Assembly: GCA_036426205.1 (NCBI GenBank)
Contig: WSYH01001180.1
Location: forward strand, 64,482 to 128,481
Reading direction: 5' to 3'
Source of the DNA: Ascaphus truei
Taxonomy: Eukaryota; Chordata; Amphibia; Anura; Ascaphidae
DNA length: 64,000 nt
The notes beneath the pieces were generated by a model. The model was not told the origin of the DNA, made no database searches, and saw only the letters and a list, made by a program, of their open reading frames with translations. This document shows positions 1-12,000 of this stretch, piece by piece. A program made the translations under genes and the position numbers. Position 1 is the first letter of the stretch; every line of letters starts with the position of its first letter.

Positions 1-119
1 AAGCCTAACTGTAAAGACTTTAATAAAGTAACAGGAAGTGAAATATATATATATTGTAACTACACCAGCTGCTATTGTCAATGTTTTATGTAAAGTAAGA
101 TACAAATGTACACACACAG

Positions 120-300
120 CTATCTACCATCTCCATATCTATCAACCATCTATCTGCCTGACTGAAAATATGTCTGTTTATCTATGTATCTATCTATTTT
201 TTTTACATACCTGTATGTATTTATTATCTGTCTGTATATCTATCATCCACCTATTTATACATACATAAATAGATACATACAGAGACAGATAGATAGACTG
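120..300. repeat. Degenerate (ATCT)n/(AGAT)n microsatellite
   Basis: TATCTATC-type runs, then the complementary GATAGATAG type, forming a loose inverted pair. No gene. Confidence 0.7.
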
Positions 301-807
301 ATGGAAAGATAGTGAGATGTTCCCGCTGTCGGAATAAAAATAACTCTTATTATACTGCACTGCGTATTCCCATCCAGACACTGCAGTATTTATACGATGT
401 CCAGTTATTGAAATAACTTCTAACCCCAAAGCAAACTTCTCTTTGGTAGAGGGATCCGTGTATGAACAAGAAATCATGTTTATGGGTAAAAAGGAACCCT
501 TAGAATAATCTCTGTCCCACAGAGTTTACCATCTAAATACAATTATGGGGCAACTGACGTGTGTGTAAATGGGTGATCCTATTAAAATCAATCGTACAAT
601 CTAAAGACAGTTATGGGGGCGCGTGATGTGTGTAAGAGGGTGATCCTATTAAAGTATATGGTGTAAGTGATGTGTGTAATAGGGTAATTCTATTAAAGTC
701 TAGATTTGAAATTGATGTGTGTAAGGGAGTGATCCTGTTTAAGTATACAGGGTATGCAATATGTTTAAGAGGATAATTTCATTAAAATATATGGACTAAG
801 GCAGATT

Positions 808-1080
808 TTTTTGGGGGGGGCGCGGGCGGTTGTAGAGGTCTTGCGCTCTTCCCCAAGGACCGCGCGAGGCCTCTGCAACCTCTACTTACCCGGATTCAAG
901 ACGCGTGACCATAGCAACGCAGTGTCAAATGACGCAGCGGGGTTATGTAACGTGACGTCAAATGACGACGCAGGTCACGTGACGTCACACAACCCCCGCG
1001 GCATCAAATGATGCAAGGTAGGGAGGGAGGCGGCCAACGGAGGAGGTAAGCACTGCAAAAAATGTTTGTGCGCCCCTGGA
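808..1080 (+). mobile_element. CRE-rich non-autonomous DNA transposon
   Basis: GC-rich insert from GGGGGGGGCGCGGGC to TGTGCGCCCCTGG, with near-inverted ends. Carries TGACGTCA at 953-960 and TCACGTGACGTCA at 975-987, plus several AATGACG units. No protein frame. Confidence 0.65.
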
Positions 1081-1232
1081 CTAAGGGATGTGTGGAAGAT
1101 GGGAATCCTTTTAATGTATATAGAGAAACGTGATGTGTCTAAGGGGATGATCCTATTAAAGTCTTTGGGGTAACTGGTGTGTGTAAGAGGTTGATCCTAT
1201 TTTTAAGAGAGTGATCTTCTTAAACTCTAGAT

Positions 1233-1413
1233 CAGGGGTGACCAACTCCAGTCCTCAAGGGCCACCAACAGGTCAGCTTTTCAGGATATCCCTGCTTCAG
1301 CACAGATGGCTCAATCAGTGGTTATCTTCGACTGAGCCACCTGTGCTGAAGCAGGGATATCCTGAACACCTGGCCTGTTGGTGGCCCTTGAGGGCTGGAG
1401 TTTGCCACCTGTG
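1233..1413. mobile_element. Fold-back (palindromic) MITE
   Basis: The left half (CAACTCCAGTCCTCAAGGGC ... CAGCACAGATGGCTCA) is mirrored by the right half (TGAGCCACCTGTGCTG ... GCCCTTGAGGGCTGGAGTTT). Almost the whole element is one hairpin of about 85-bp arms. hAT-type origin is a guess. Confidence 0.85.
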
Positions 1414-1510
1414 GTCTTGTAGATATAATGTATTGTGTGTAAGAAGGTGATCCAATGTTTTAGATGGCGCTCCTATTAAAGCCTATGGGATGGCTGATGG
1501 TTATAAGAGG

Positions 1511-2960
1511 AAGAGCCTACAAACATACATGAATGAAAATAATGAAATGAACACGTCTCCCCAGCCCCTTATTAACACTCACACCCCATGTGATTAATTA
1601 ACACAAGGCGGCTGCAGAAATCTTATTACAGAAAGAGCTGTGACGTCTCTGGGACACGTCTGCTGTCACATAAACATTCGTGACGTTGGCATCCAGGAAC
1701 ACGTGAAGCTCACGCGTCACTAAAATCACACGCAGCAGCTCTAACACTTTTGCTCTTATAGGGACTAGCATCATATTGCTGTGTATATGTCTCTAAAAGC
1801 ATCAATCCCATATAGCGGGCAAGAAGGTTTATTTTCCTTAGAGCAGGAATCTCACTTGTTTGTCTAGTGAAAAATAAATATGTTTCTATTTTCCCATGTA
1901 TTTCTAATCTGATCTGGGCCTCCCAGCTCTACTCTTTTTTTTTTTTTTGGCTTATGAAGGCGACATTACTAATTTAAATCAATCAACAAATGATAAAGAG
2001 TGCAAGTTACCAATTGTACCTGCACAACAACAGTTCACAAGCGGCTTTATCACCATAGGATTAGCTAGAGATTGGGAAAATAAATGAAAAATACTTGAAT
2101 GGATTTAATATGAAATCCCTGGTATTGAGCCCATCAACCATGTTACTGACATTAGTTTACTTTTCATTCTAGGAGGGACAGTTCTTAATTTGCTGAAATA
2201 ATGATTTGATTCAGAAACAAACCATGGAGGAAATCAGACTTTTAAAGTTGCAATCCCCGCAATATCCTACGCATGTGTTTTTTTTTAATACATCAGTTCT
2301 GTATTATTAGATAATAAATACTACATTTTTTTATTTTAAAATTCAACTCTTCATGACATTTTTTTAATGAGTTTTAATATACTATGTATCTTCTGATTTC
2401 TGTAGCAGGCTTTAGCCCACCTCCCCAGCAGTGCAAGATCTTTGTAACACTTCCCTGTTTGTGATAACTTGTTGCCAAAGTTCCCAGCAGTTTGAGCTGC
2501 AAACTGTAACAATAGATCATGTTACTTTAGCAATATACGAATACATTGTTGCTGCTCAGTTAACACTGACTGAAGGATTTCTTAAAACTGAAAGGCGGCC
2601 ATTTAGAGCACCCTGGGAAGCAGGATTTTGCTGATCAATCAGTGGAGAACTAATCCATCAACAACTTTGGCAATTCGTTTTCAATAAAGGCAATCAATGG
2701 CTGCATATATTAATATATATATATATATATTTTAAGCTGTTTGGATTGCGTCTTTAAATTCAGAATATCGTATAATAATTAGAATGTCGTGTGTCAGAGG
2801 TAGATAAGTATTATATATAGGTATTCAGTGTATCAAAGTAGGAGGTTTCTTTTCTATTTAGAAAGTTACAAGACACATTAAAAAGTATAACTTAAAAACG
2901 GAACAAATTCTGAGAGGCAAATCAGAGGGAGGGGAACAGGAATTTAGGACACGTCTAGAG
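1511..2960. other. Intergenic DNA with a probable dispersed repeat at 2430-2700
   Basis: 2430-2700 (core GGCGGCCATTTAGAGCACCC, ending CAATAAAGGCAATCAATGG) looks like the 3' part of a dispersed amphibian repeat; the 67-codon frame in it is not a gene. A (TA)n run is at 2707-2730. Nothing else recognised. Confidence 0.4.
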
Positions 2961-2964
2961 ATTC

Positions 2965-3605
2965 TCAATACTGATGTACAGCGCTGTGTATTCATTATCA
3001 GTGATGGTACTCACCATCATTATACATTATACAACGTGGTATATTCATTATCAGTGTATAGATACTCACATCACTATACAGCGCGGCGTGTTCAGTGTAT
3101 AGATAATCAGTATAATTACACAGCACAGTGGATCATTATCAGTGTATAGAGATACTCAGTAACATTATACAGCGCAGTTGATCATTATCAGTGTATAGAG
3201 ATACTCAGTATGCTTATACAGAGCAGCGTGTCCATTATCAGTGTATAGAGATACTCAGCATCATTAGACAGCGCAATAGATAATTAACAGTGTATAGAGA
3301 TACTCAGAATGCTTATACAGAGCAACGTGTTCATTATCAGTGTATAGATATTTAAGACCATTATACAGTGCAATGTGTTTATTATCAATGTAGAGAGATA
3401 CTCATCATCATTATACAGCGCAGCGTGATCATTATCAGTGTATACAGATACCAGGATCATTATACAGCGCAGCGTGTTCATTATCAGTGTATACAGATAC
3501 CCAAGATTATTATACAGCGCAGCGTGATCATTATCAGTGTATACAGATACCCAGCATCATTATACAGCGCAGCGTGATCATTATCAGTGTATAGATACTC
3601 AGTAT
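2965..3605. repeat. About 52-bp minisatellite
   Basis: Ten or more units of 'cattatacagcgcagcgtg' + 'atcattatcagtgtatagag' + 'atactcag'. Confidence 0.88.
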
Positions 3606-3674
3606 TATGGTTAAGTTGTTTTCGAGAGTCAGAGGCCTGTAAAAAATTCCCTGGTGCCTGAATTCCTGAACCTC

Positions 3675-3960
3675 GCCCCCTCCACCCCCACCTCTCTCTC
3701 TATCCCCTTTTCCTTCTCGCTCTCCCCTTCTCTCTCTTCCTCTCATTCTCTCTCTCTATATATTCCTCTTTCTCTCTCACTTTTTCCTTCTCTAGCCCCC
3801 TCTCTCCCTTTCTCTCTCACCCCCTTATCCTTCTATCCCTCTCCCTCACTTGACCTCTCTTCTCTCTATCCCCTTCACTCTCTCTTCCTCTTGTTCTCTT
3901 TCGCCCCCTTATCCTTCTCTTTCTCTCCCTCCCTCTCTCACCCCCTCTCTCCTCCTTTTT
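3675..3960. repeat. C/T-rich low-complexity tract
   Basis: Irregular CTCTCTCCCT runs with no fixed unit. Frames through it are artefacts. Confidence 0.85.
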
Positions 3961-4039
3961 GTGGCTGCAGTTGAAGTTGAAAACAAGTAGATCACATTAC
4001 AAGCTGTGCTTCCTGGGAGGAGGGGGCATAATACATGTA

Positions 4040-6045
4040 TAGAATTACCTGGCACAGTAACCCCTGCAGTGCTGGCACAGGTATTCTGCATGCACAGTAA
4101 CCCCTGCAGTGCTGGCACAGGTATTCTGCATGCACAGTAACTCCTGCAGCGATGGCACAGGTATTCTGCATGTAACAGTAACCCCTGCAGCGCTGGAAAA
4201 GTTATTCTGCATGTCAACATAACCCCTGCATCGCTGGCACAGTTATTCTGCATGCACAGTAACCCATGCAGCGCTGGCACGTATTTCTGCATGTGCAGTA
4301 ACCCCTGCAGCGCTGGCACAGGTATTCTGCATGCACAGTAACCCCTGCAGTGCTGGCACAGGTATTCTGCATGCACAGTAACTCCTGCAGCGATGGCACA
4401 GGTATTCTGCATGTAACAGTAACCCCTGCAGCGCTGGAAAAGTTATTCTGCATGTCACAGTAACCCCTGCATCGCTGGCACAGGTATTCTGCATGCACAG
4501 TAACCCATGCAGCGCTGGCACAGGTATTCTGCATGTGGCAGTAACCCCTGCAGCGCTGGCACAGGTATTCTGCATGCACAGTACCCCTGCATCGCGGCAA
4601 CATGGTATTCTGCATGCACAGTAACTCCTGCAGCGATGGCACAGGTATTCTGCATGTAACAGTAACCCCTGCAGCGCTGGAAAAGTTATTCTGCATGCAC
4701 ACTAACCCCTGCATCGCTGGCACAGGTATTCTGCATGCACAGTAACCCCTGCAGCGCTGGCACAGGTATTCTGCATGTGGCAGTAACCCCTGCAGCGCTG
4801 GCACAGGTATTCTGCATGCACAGTAACCCCTGCAGCGCTGGCACAGGTATTCTACATGTCACAGTAACCCCTGCAGCGCTGGCACAGGTATTCTGCATGC
4901 ACAGTAACCCCTGCAGCGCTGGCACAGGTATTCTGCATGCACAGTAACCCCTGCAGTGCTGGCCAGGTATTCTACATGTCACAGTAACCCCTGCAGTGCT
5001 GGCACAGGTATTCTACATGTCACAGTAACCCCTGCAGCGCTGACACAGGTATTCTGCATGTGGCAGTAACCCCTGCAGCGCTGGCACAGGTATTCTTCAT
5101 GCACAGTAACCCCTGCAGTGCTGGCACAGGTATTCTTCATGCACAGTAACCCCTGCAGTGCTGGCACAGGTATTCTGCATGTGGCAGTAACCCCTGCAGC
5201 GCTGGCACAGGTATTTTACATGGCACAGTAACCCCTGCAGTGCTGGCCAGGTATTCTGCATGCACAGTAACCCCTGCAGCACTGGCACAGGTATTCTGCA
5301 TGTGGCAGTAACCCCTGCAGTGCTGGCACAGGTATTCTGCATGCACAGTAACCCCTGCAGCGCTGGCACAGGTATTCTACATGGCACAGTAACCCCTGCA
5401 GTGCTGGCCAGGTATTCTGCATGCACAGTAACCCCTGCAACGCTGGCACAGGTATTCTGCATGCACAGTAACCCCTGCAGTGCTGGCACAGGTATTCTAC
5501 ATGTGGCAGTAACCCCTGCAGCGCTGGCACAGGTATTCTGCATGTGGCATTAACCCCTGCAGCGCTGACACAGGTATTCTGCATGTGGCATTAACCCCTG
5601 CAGTGCTGACACAGGTATTCTACATGGCACAGTAACCCCTGCAGTGCTGGCACAGGTATTCTGCATGTGGCAGTAACCCCTGCATTGCTGGCACAGGTAT
5701 TCTGCATGCACAGTAACCCCTGCAGTGCTGGCACAGGTATTCTGCATGTGGCAGTAACCCCTGCATTGCTGGCACAGGTATTCTGCATGCACAGTAACCC
5801 CTGCAGCGCTGGCACAGGTATTCTGCATGTGGCAGTAACCCCTGCAGCGCTGGCACAGGTATTCTGCATGTGGCAGTAACCCCTGCAGCGCTGGCACAGG
5901 TATTCTGCATGTAACAGTAACCCCTGCAGCGCTGACACAGGTATTCTTCATGCACAGTAACCCCTGCAGCGCTGGCACAGGTATTCTGCATGGCACAGTA
6001 ACCCCTGCAGCGCTGGCACAGGTATTCTGCATGTGGCAGTAACCC
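4040..6045. repeat. Minisatellite A, 40-bp unit, about 50 copies (clean copy)
   Basis: Tandem units of the type cacagtaacccctgcag + cgctggcacaggtattctgcatg. They differ mainly at C/T and A/G sites and in a CACAG/TGGCAG alternation. Unit length is even and there is little indel noise. Because 40 is not a multiple of 3, every frame is open for long stretches, so the many reading frames here are artefacts. Confidence 0.95.
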
Positions 6046-6710
6046 CTTCAGGGGGCCAACAAAGTGTTAGGGACTGTGTGATTGAAGGGTTAACTGAGAC
6101 CCTCACATTACAGCACAGTGTGTTCTCTCTGTCACTGTCCCCTGTCTGTGTCCTGCTGTCTCTTTCTCATCTGATCCTCCTGTCTGTGACGGTCCCTCTG
6201 TCCCCTGTCTGTGTCCTGCTGTCTCTGTCCCCTCCAATCCACCTCTCTGTGACCCTCCCTTTGTCCGTGTCCTTCCCTCTCTCTGTCCCCTTTCCGTGTC
6301 CTGCTGTCTGTCCTCTGTCTTGCTCTCTTTGTCCCCTCTGATCCCCTCTCTGTGACCGCCCCTCTGTCTGTGTCCTGCTGTCTCTGTCCCCTCTGATCCC
6401 CTCTGTGACCGCCCCTCTGTCTGTGTCCTGCTGTCTCTGTCCCCTCTGGTCCTCCTCTCTGTGACTGTCCCTCTGTCCCTTGTCTGTGTCCTGCTGTCTC
6501 TGCCCCACCTGTCCCTTGTCTGTGTCCTGCTGTCTCTGCCCCATCTGTCCCTTGTCTGTGTCCTGCTGTCTCTGTCCCACCTGTCCCTTGTCTGTGTCCT
6601 GCTGTCTCTGATCCTCCTCTCTATGACTGTCCCTTGTCTGTGTCCTGCTGTCTCTGATCCCCCTCTCTGTGACCGTCCCTCTGTCCCCTCCCCTGCTACC
6701 TGCAGCTGAC
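6046..6710. repeat. Block B, C/T-rich degenerate repeat
   Basis: Repeats of about 36 bp built from 'tgtctgtgtcctgctgtctctg' pieces. Copies at about 26420-27060 and 32486-33130 carry extra indels. No gene. Confidence 0.85.
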
Positions 6711-6976
6711 AGTAATGGGCCAGGCCCTCAGCCTACGTGACTTCAGTGAAATTCTCCATGGCTGCCACCCCATAAATAGCCTCGCTCCCTTCCCCTACAT
6801 CACTGAGCAATTATTTGTGCCTGCTGAGATTTGGCTGGAAACCTGACTGTAATGAGAGTGAAAACACCCTAGTGCCAAGAATGTAACCCCACAGGCACAA
6901 TCCCTGTCTTATTACAGGAGAGACAGAGACCCCTTTCCAGCCAGGAGGAGAACCCCTACAAACCCCACTAACCAGT
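6711..6976. other. Unique stretch of block B, nothing recognised
   Basis: Single-copy-looking DNA between repeats. A short frame from 6700 (LTVNGQA-like) lacks clear splice signals or homology, so no gene is called. Confidence 0.4.
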
Positions 6977-7509
6977 AGGGCAACCAGGGGGTGCAGGGGT
7001 GAATTTGCACCCCCAAGAATGTAATCTATTTGATTATACTTACTGGCGGGTACAGAGACACCGCGCTCTTCCCCACAGCAATGAAACTGATTGCCAGGGG
7101 AGAGCGCGGACCCCTGTAATTCTGAGTCCATGGTGACTGCAGCCGTGCGGAGGCGCGCTGAGGCTGAGGGAAAGCGGGTGCTTTCCCTGGCCTTAGTTCG
7201 CGCGCCGTCAGGGGGCGAGCCAGTGACATCACGGAGCTGGTTCGCCCTCATTGGGCGAACCGCTCACGTGACCGGCCCTGCGCGCCCGTGAGCGCCAAAA
7301 CGAAAAAACATTTAAGAGCTACGCCTCCGCACGCCTGCTAAAGCCGCTCTCATTGCGGCTGCAGGGGCTCACTGATAAGCGCTGACCATGGACTCAGCCT
7401 AAGAGAGCCGCCCTCCTCCATCGCTGTCGCGGGATGACTGCGCCCCACGATGACTGCGCCCCAAAAACTTTGCACCCCACAATATGAATCTCTGGTTGCG
7501 CCCCTGCCA
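6977..7509. mobile_element. GC-rich non-autonomous DNA transposon candidate
   Basis: Left end AGGGCAACCAG and right end CTGGTTGCGCCCCT form an imperfect terminal inverted repeat. The interior is rich in CpG, with TCACGTGACC and TGACATCA sites and no protein frame. Copies lie in blocks B2 (about 27345-27862) and B3 (about 33410-33920). Confidence 0.55.
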
Positions 7510-7514
7510 CTGAA

Positions 7515-8150
7515 CCAATAAGATTTCTCCTATAAGAAATCCCATTTGTTTTCCCATGTTAGAAATAATTTTTACTTCCCCATTTTCCAAATCAGATTTA
7601 CTCCCACCTGTTAGAAATCCCATATTCCTCTACTTGATAGAAATCCGGTTTCATTTTCCCTATAAGAAATCCCACACAATCCCCTATTAGAAATCCTGTC
7701 CTATTCGTCTACTACTCTACTGATAGAAAGCCTGTTTAATTTCCCTTATTATAAATTCCATTTATGTCCCATATTGAAAATATTTTTACCCCCTTATTAT
7801 AAATCCCTTATACATTCTTATATTAGAAATCCCTTATAATTTCCCGTTAGAAATCCCATATACTTCCCGCATTTAGAAATCCCTTATACTGTACTACTTT
7901 CCCCTATTAGAAATCCCTTATACTACATTCCCCTATTAGAAATTCCTTATACTACATTCCCCTATTAGAAATCCCTTATACTACTTTCCACTATTAGAAA
8001 TCCCTTATACTACTTTCCCCTATTAGAAATCCCTTAAACTTTCCGCTATTAGAAATCCCTTATACGTTTCCTTATTAGAAATCCCTTATACTTTCCCGTT
8101 AGAAATCCCTTATAACTTCCCCTATTAGAAATTCTCTTTACTTTCCCCTT
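7515..8150. repeat. Minisatellite 'tattagaaatccctta'
   Basis: Irregular 20-30 bp units around AGAAATCCCTTATAC and TTTCCCCTATT. Copies at about 27865-28495 and 33930-34555. Confidence 0.88.
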
Positions 8151-8520
8151 TACACTAACCCCAAATTTCACTATTAAACCCTCAACCCCAGACAGATATC
8201 TGTAGCAATTTTTTAAATTCTGGCCTTATTAAATATGGCCGTCTTCACGAATTCCCCTAATAAACACCTTCGAACTGCAGATCATAATGGCCCATATTCA
8301 CAAAAGGTGCTAAACTTCACTGCGTGACTATGGGCCAATGAGAGAAGTGTGTGGGGTATATAATGTGGGGTTTTGTCCTGAGGATTTTTGGGGTCAGGGT
8401 TTTAGGGATGTTTTAGAAAACCTATTAAACATCTTCTACTATGAGGCGGACATTACAGATGTCAGACGAGGGGTTATATGGCAACGCGATTTAATTTAAT
8501 TAGAAATGATATATATATAT

Positions 8521-8709
8521 CATTAGACTGTAAGCTCCTCAGAGCAGGGACTCCTCTTCCTTAATGTCACTTTTATGTCTGAAGCACTTATTCCCATGAT
8601 CTGTTATTTATATTATCTGTTATTTATTTGATTACCACGTGTATTACTGCTGTGAAGTGCTATGTACATTAATGGCGCTATATAAATAAAGACATACAAT
8701 ACAATACAA
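8521..8709 (+). mobile_element. Short dispersed anuran-type repeat with (acaat)n tail
   Basis: Runs from GTAAGCTCCTCAGAGCAGGG to GCGCTATATAAATAAAG and ends in an ACAAT-rich tail, as in LINE or SINE 3' ends. I associate this with dispersed frog genomic repeats from general knowledge; the family name is not certain. Copies at 28851-29034 and 34911-35093. Confidence 0.65.
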
Positions 8710-9010
8710 TATCTCTATCTTCCGCCCGTGTCTCCCCACTGCTGGATGAAGCCTCTCCAATGCTCTCCCAGGTACTGCGGTTACAGCCTCTCTTCTCCAT
8801 GTCACTCCCACAGATTCCCTCATCCCATCTCACTTTGGGTCATAGTCTTGGCCTTTTAATCTCTTGGAATCCAGTCCCCGCCGCCTGTCTCTGTTATGGA
8901 AAAGTACCAGCTTCGCACAGGACAGAAAAAGCCAAACACTGCCACCTAGCGGTATAAATGTGCTCCTCTCTGTCCCCTCTGCTTCTCACTGTCACATCTG
9001 CTTGTCACCG

Positions 9011-12000
9011 TCACTGTGGGGGGACCCCAGTTCAACAAAGCTGCTGAAAATTCTACTCCACGCAGGTAGTATGTGTAATCCTACGACTGGAGGGGCACAT
9101 GTGGCAAGGGGGGCCAGCGAGGGAAGGAAAGGAAGACGTCGCTCTTCTGTCTCACAGATTCTCCAAAATTAGCGGATCCACCAGATTAAAAAAAAAACTG
9201 TGACAACCGTCTCATTTATGGGAACACGGATATCTTAAAGTTGAATTTAGATTTATCAATTAAAAACTGGATCTTCAAAAGAGAAGCAAAGGCTATCCCA
9301 GGGGTGGGCAACTCCAGTCCTCAAGGGCCAACCAACCGTCAGGTTTCAGGAATCAGCTACGTCGGCACAGATGGCTCAGTGCTTGACTGAGCCACCTGTG
9401 CGAAGCATGGAAGAGGAATATAGGGAAAAGGGAGCCAAAAAGCGCACCAGCACAAACGGGCAAGGAGAGAAACCAGACAAAAAAATGATTATAACAAGGG
9501 GCACTTTAATGTGGCAAAAGAACCATCCAATGGGCATTTCGAACGTCGCTTTTGGTTCTACCTTTTCCCTTGTATTGCATGGTAGTAGCTGCACAGCCGC
9601 CTGCCTGCCCTACCAGGACTGTGATATTTGCATATTTTCAGGGGAACCTGCAATGAGACATATGGTGAGTGGGATTGCACCACCACACACCACCTGTCTT
9701 TCAGGAGGATAGTACCCATTATATAGACAAATAGGGACGATATCCAATGTTAGTACCCTGGTACAGTGGCTGGCTTATTATCATTGTTGAGAGAACCTGC
9801 ATTTGAGCGCTTAGCTTATTTTCCATACTGAACAGGAATATGCCTAATACCTGGACTGTTGTTTGGTGGCCTTTTAGGACTGGAGTTGGCAGTCAACGAA
9901 TGATCCACCTGTGCTAAGAGCAGGGATGTCCTAAAAAAACCGTTTGCTTACAGGGGCCCTGCTCTTCCCCAAAGCCTTTAAATTTAAATGCGGGGGGGCG
10001 GGGGATCGCACGCAAGGCCTATCAAGTTCCCTTAGTACTTCTCCGGCGGCTGCTGGAGAGCGTCAAATGACGCCGCGGGGGCAACGTTTATGTCAGAAAC
10101 GCCGGTGACAAGGTGGGTGCGTGCTCGGAGTGGGGGGGGGGTGAGCAGGCAGGGGCGCCAGACTATGAGCCCCATTTAAGGGTCTTGACTAAGATGGGCA
10201 TCTGTTATAGATAAGAATCCTAAAAACTAACGATGTGCATTTTTTATTTTTCATCTATGAACAAAACTGTTTGGGAGGGAGGGAGAAGCGGGTGTTTCCT
10301 GCGCACATCGCATGGCGAGGCCGGCACAATTAACCTCCACTCCCTAATACTATCTCCCAAGCGAGGCAGAGCTGATGAGCGGCCTGATGAGTACTGCATT
10401 GAGCTCGGACAGGCGGCAGATTCACGGCCTCAGACTCACTCCCGGCCTCTACCATCTCTCGAGAAACGCCCCAAGTCCGCAGACAGGAGAGCGTCGTGTG
10501 CAACCGCATCAAGCACCTCACTACAATAGTTATGTGGATGACGGTAAGGGGGGGGGGACATAGCAGCTATAAATCCATCCCCATTGCATGGTGATGAGAG
10601 CTATGGGACATCCAGTCTCCCTCCCATCACAGAGTGACACTGACAGAAGGGAGCTATGAGCCCTGTCCCCCCCCCCCCCCCGCAGGGTGGACACAGACAG
10701 AAGGGAGCTATGAGTCTGTCCCTCCCCCTGCAGGGTGGACACAGTGACACAGACGAAGGGAGCTATGAGTCTGTCCCTCCCCCACAGGGTGACACATACA
10801 GAAGGGAGCTATGAGTCTGTCCCCCCCCCCCCCCCCCCCACAGGGTGAACAGTGACACGACAGAAGGGAGCTATGGCTTGACCAGGCTTTTTCCTTGACC
10901 TGTTTAATGAACTCTCTTCCCTCTTCGTCTTCCAGGAAACCATTAAACGAGTGAAACCCAAAAGAGCAGCCTCCTTTTTCTCCCGCCAGCCTTCCATAAC
11001 TACTCCATCCACCCAGCCCCTGAGTCTCTGAGAGGAGAGCTGACCCACATCAACAAACCTTTATATAAGCTCAAAGACCAAGGGACCATAGACCTTCAGA
11101 CCGGACCAGTGAAAACAGCAGAGTCCGGATTAGCATTTTAAATACTTTTGTTTGCCAGAGGGATTATGGGGCATTTTTTACTATGCCGACCCAAAATGAG
11201 CTTTAAAGATGCCTTAAGGAATAGCACTGCTTAGCAAATATTGCCCCTACTATCCCCAAGTCCCCAGGAAACCTTTCCTCCCTTTTCTACTTGTGCGGCC
11301 AAGCCCAAACGTCACGTCACATCTCCCGGCAAGAGATATACGTGTGTGCGAACCACAACTGCTGTGACCTTATTAATATGGCTGCCGGTGGATTCTCTTG
11401 TCACTGATCACAGTGACTTTGGGTTCTTGCCCCATTCAGGGCCATCCCTTAGCCGGTTCTTAAGTGAGCGATTTACGTGCAAATCCTCCTAATCGTTGTT
11501 GGATAATTATATTGGGTTTAAACTTATTTCCTGTACTGAAATCACTTCACATGTAGGTTCCCAGTTAGACATCCTATAATTCTGCTACAGAAGTCCCACT
11601 GTCCGTGTATTGTTTCCCCTATTGGAAAAACTTCTTTTCACACTAATCCCACACTTTACTGTGAAACCCTCCAGCGGAATTAAACCCCAGAGAAATATAC
11701 ACATTCCGCATTTTTTTTTTTTCCCCGGGTCCTTTTAAATATGGCCACTGTTGGAATCCCTTAGTAAACGCCTATATTCACTCTGAACACTGCATATTTG
11801 GGGATCGCAGCTCCCTTATTTAGGGCTATTCTGTTTCCCAGCACTAATGAGAGCCACGGGGGGGTATATTCTGTAGAGTTCATTCTGCTACTTTTGGGAT
11901 CGGGTTTTGAGACTAATGAGAAATGTATTTAACATTTTATATGAAACAGATATTACAGATGTCAGCCAAGGGTTATATGGCCTGCGAGATTCACTTTATT

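Larger units (their letters stand above)
540..1510. repeat. About 45-50 bp minisatellite interrupted by two transposons
   Basis: Units of 'gggtgatcctattaaagt' + 'tatggggtaactgatgtgtgtaag' occur at 560-800, 1085-1215 and 1435-1510. The gaps are filled by the elements at 808-1080 and 1233-1413. Confidence 0.75.

Noticed and set aside
2431..2634. 67-codon frame starting MQDLCNTS
   Set aside because: Sits in a probable dispersed repeat with no splice or coding signal.
1..4000. NEAT1/MALAT1-like non-coding RNA expected downstream of FRMD8 from mammalian gene order
   Set aside because: No U-rich/A-rich triple-helix motif or tRNA-like 3' end was seen; mammalian synteny may not hold here.
4243..5991. 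Repetitive proteins of the QNTCASAAGVTV type
   Set aside because: Artefact of a 40-bp tandem unit without stop codons; several frames overlap on the same strand.
4040..6045. CRISPR-like array
   Set aside because: Units are contiguous and nearly identical with no unique spacers, and the context is a vertebrate genome.
6700..6850. Possible exon after 'ctacctgcag' (LTVNGQA-like)
   Set aside because: Reading frame differs between the three copies, no donor fits, and no family is recognised.
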